Assembly (NCBI GenBank): GCA_024276655.1
Contig: JAJRWU010000326.1
Location: forward strand, 1-64,000
Reading direction: 5' to 3'
DNA: 64,000 nucleotides
Source: Planctomycetota bacterium
GTDB taxonomy: Bacteria; Planctomycetota; Planctomycetia; Pirellulales; Pirellulaceae
Shown in pieces: positions 63,021 to 64,000 of this stretch. A program made the position numbers and the translations under genes. The notes under the pieces were generated by a model that saw nothing but the letters and a program-made list of their open reading frames with translations, made no database searches and was not told where the DNA came from. Numbering within the stretch: the stretch's first letter is position 1; every line of letters starts with the position of its first letter.

Positions 63021-63152
63021 CACGGTTGAAATGTCGCTTTTTTCGTTTAACGGCAAGCCGAAGGCGACTGCGTTTCTCTGTCTCGCCAGTACGCGCTTGC
63101 GCAAAACGCAGTCGCCTTCGGCTTGCCGTTAAACGAGCCATTGCTGGCCGTG
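63021..63152 (+). repeat. R1 palindromic element, copy 3
   Basis: TCGTTTAACGGCAAGCCGAA and TTCGGCTTGCCGTTAAACGA form the arms; CACGGTTG and GGCCGTG lie at the ends. The stretch before it (GCACCTGTCCGTGAATATAC) resembles the sequence before R4 copies C and D. Confidence 0.85.
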
Positions 63153-63181
63153 TGATGAATAAGTTACCGGTGGTGGTTCAG

Positions 63182-63214
63182 AAAAACCCGGCATTTTCAA
63201 AATGCCGGGCTTTT
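63182..63214. repeat. R2 palindrome
   Basis: AAACCCGGCATTTT is paired with AAAATGCCGGGCTTTT. It lies between the helicase and dehydratase genes, which converge, so it may end both transcripts. Confidence 0.75.
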
Positions 63215-63257
63215 AACTTGGGCGATTCTCAACCGCTGCGTAAGCCGCCTCTCGCGA

Positions 63258-64000
63258 CTACCAATCGCCCACGGCGCCGTCGGGATGGTTCACACGCTGC
63301 AAAACCTCTTGTTCAAACGGATGCTTGCGGACTTCTTCTTCATTGACAATCACGCCCAAGCCGGGCTGAGTGTTCGGACGCACCGTGCGCGTTGTTTTGT
63401 CAAGCGTGTAGCCTTCTTGCACGACGTCGCTCCGCCAGGGCACATCGTTGTGAACCGTCTCGCAAATGATATAGCTGGGCTGCGAAAAACCGAACTCCAA
63501 CGAAGCGGCGGTGCTCACCGGTCCTTGAGGATTGTGCGGCGCCAAGGCAATGCGGTGCGCTTCGGCCAAGGCGGCAATGCGGCGGGCTTCGGTGAAGCCG
63601 CCGCAATGGGTGAGGTCCATCTGGCAGACGTCGCAACCGCGCTGGGCGAACAGATCGCGAAAGGCGGCCAAGTGCGTTAATCGTTCGCCGGTGGCAATCG
63701 GCGTGGCCACCGCGGCGTTGATGCGGGCCAGCCCTTCAATCGATTCCGGCCAACAAGGCTCCTCGAAAAAGTAAAGGCCGTACGGATCGAGTGCGTGCGC
63801 CAGTTTGAGGCCCATTGCCGGTGAAGGGCGGGCGTGGCAATCGACCATGATATCAATATCGTCGCCCACGGCTTCTCGCATTCCGGCCACGCAAGCCTCG
63901 GCCGCCTTGATCGGTTTCAAACCCTCCAACGGCATGGTGGGCGGCGCGGCCATGGCCTTGAAGGCGGTGAAGCCTTGCGCCACCGCCTGCCGCGCGAGGT
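63258..64000 (-). CDS. acid-sugar dehydratase of the enolase superfamily, 5' part beyond the window
   Basis: The last 247 codons or so of a mandelate racemase/muconate-lactonising-type enzyme are visible. Metal ligands are Asp in [10 protein letters not shown] (with the His two residues later), Glu in [10 protein letters not shown] and Glu in ATGERLTH; the catalytic-type His is in LAPHNPQGP. This D-x-H, EE, GER, H set is that of D-galactonate dehydratase and close acid-sugar dehydratases. The substrate cannot be fixed without the N-terminal capping domain, which lies outside. The frame is open to the window edge. Confidence 0.9.
   Translation of the reverse strand, partial: LARQAVAQGFTAFKAMAAPPTMPLEGLKPIKAAEACVAGMREAVGDDIDIMVDCHARPSPAMGLKLAHALDPYGLYFFEEPCWPESIEGLARINAAVATPIATGERLTHLAAFRDLFAQRGCDVCQMDLTHCGGFTEARRIAALAEAHRIALAPHNPQGPVSTAASLEFGFSQPSYIICETVHNDVPWRSDVVQEGYTLDKTTRTVRPNTQPGLGVIVNEEEVRKHPFEQEVLQRVNHPDGAVGDW

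Overview
The window most likely comes from a member of the Planctomycetota, probably near the Pirellulales. The signs are a DUF1559 prepilin-like protein with an H-x9-DG-type C-terminus (15282-16256), a BBP7-type beta-barrel protein (39594-40925), lipoprotein and HEAT-repeat proteins of planctomycete style, a large YfhO-type membrane protein, moderately high G+C, and intergenic regions full of short palindromic repeats. All calls are by reading motifs; nothing was searched against a database.

Layout. 1-2.3 kb: a palindromic repeat, a small membrane protein and clpX with a clear terminator. 2.5-7.0 kb: a sugar module on the + strand (ribokinase, lipoprotein binding protein, double ATPase, permease) with 4-nt overlaps. 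7.1-9.9 kb: a - strand operon of a PaaK-like ligase, a VC1184-type cysteine desulfurase-like enzyme and a DUF971 protein, joined by two TAATG junctions. 10.0-15.2 kb: a giant CobN-like protein with a MotA/TolQ/ExbB protein and a DUF2149 protein, the same trio as hmuS-hmuU-hmuV of Bacteroidetes haem operons. 15.3-16.7 kb: the DUF1559 protein and a small four-cysteine lipoprotein. 17.6-19.9 kb: a HemX/CcsA-type membrane protein and hemA. 20.5-26.5 kb: an M28 peptidase, hflK-hflC and a YfhO-type protein. 26.8-33.8 kb: typA/bipA, a Fur-family regulator, a queC-like protein, ilvH, ilvC, a small conserved protein, a radical SAM protein and a small membrane protein. 33.9-37.5 kb: a ThDP 2-oxoacid decarboxylase and a NodU-type carbamoyltransferase. 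37.6-43.2 kb: a thioredoxin-serine protease fusion, BBP7, and a membrane protein with a J-like N-terminus. 43.4-44.4 kb: a double TM2 protein and a PHA-system family protein.

44.5-55.0 kb holds a complete chemosensory operon on the - strand: cheW, a soluble triple-PAS receptor, cheR, cheA, a cheC-like gene, cheD, cheY and then an AarF/UbiB kinase. A lone cheY-like gene lies divergently. There is no flagellar gene and no cheB. The cheA frame is cut by a TAG exactly in front of the N-box of the kinase domain. 55.3-64 kb: a lipoate ligase-family protein, two HEAT-repeat proteins, a protein with a 22 x 9-bp Thr-Pro tandem repeat, a CsdA/DeaD-type RNA helicase and a truncated acid-sugar dehydratase of the enolase superfamily.

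The most unusual layer is the non-coding repeat set. I can group at least six families of short non-autonomous palindromic elements (named R1 to R6 here), including one nested insertion where an empty site and a filled site can be compared directly and show TA duplication. Several copies end on, or within a few bases of, stop codons. No transposase gene, tRNA, rRNA or CRISPR array was seen.
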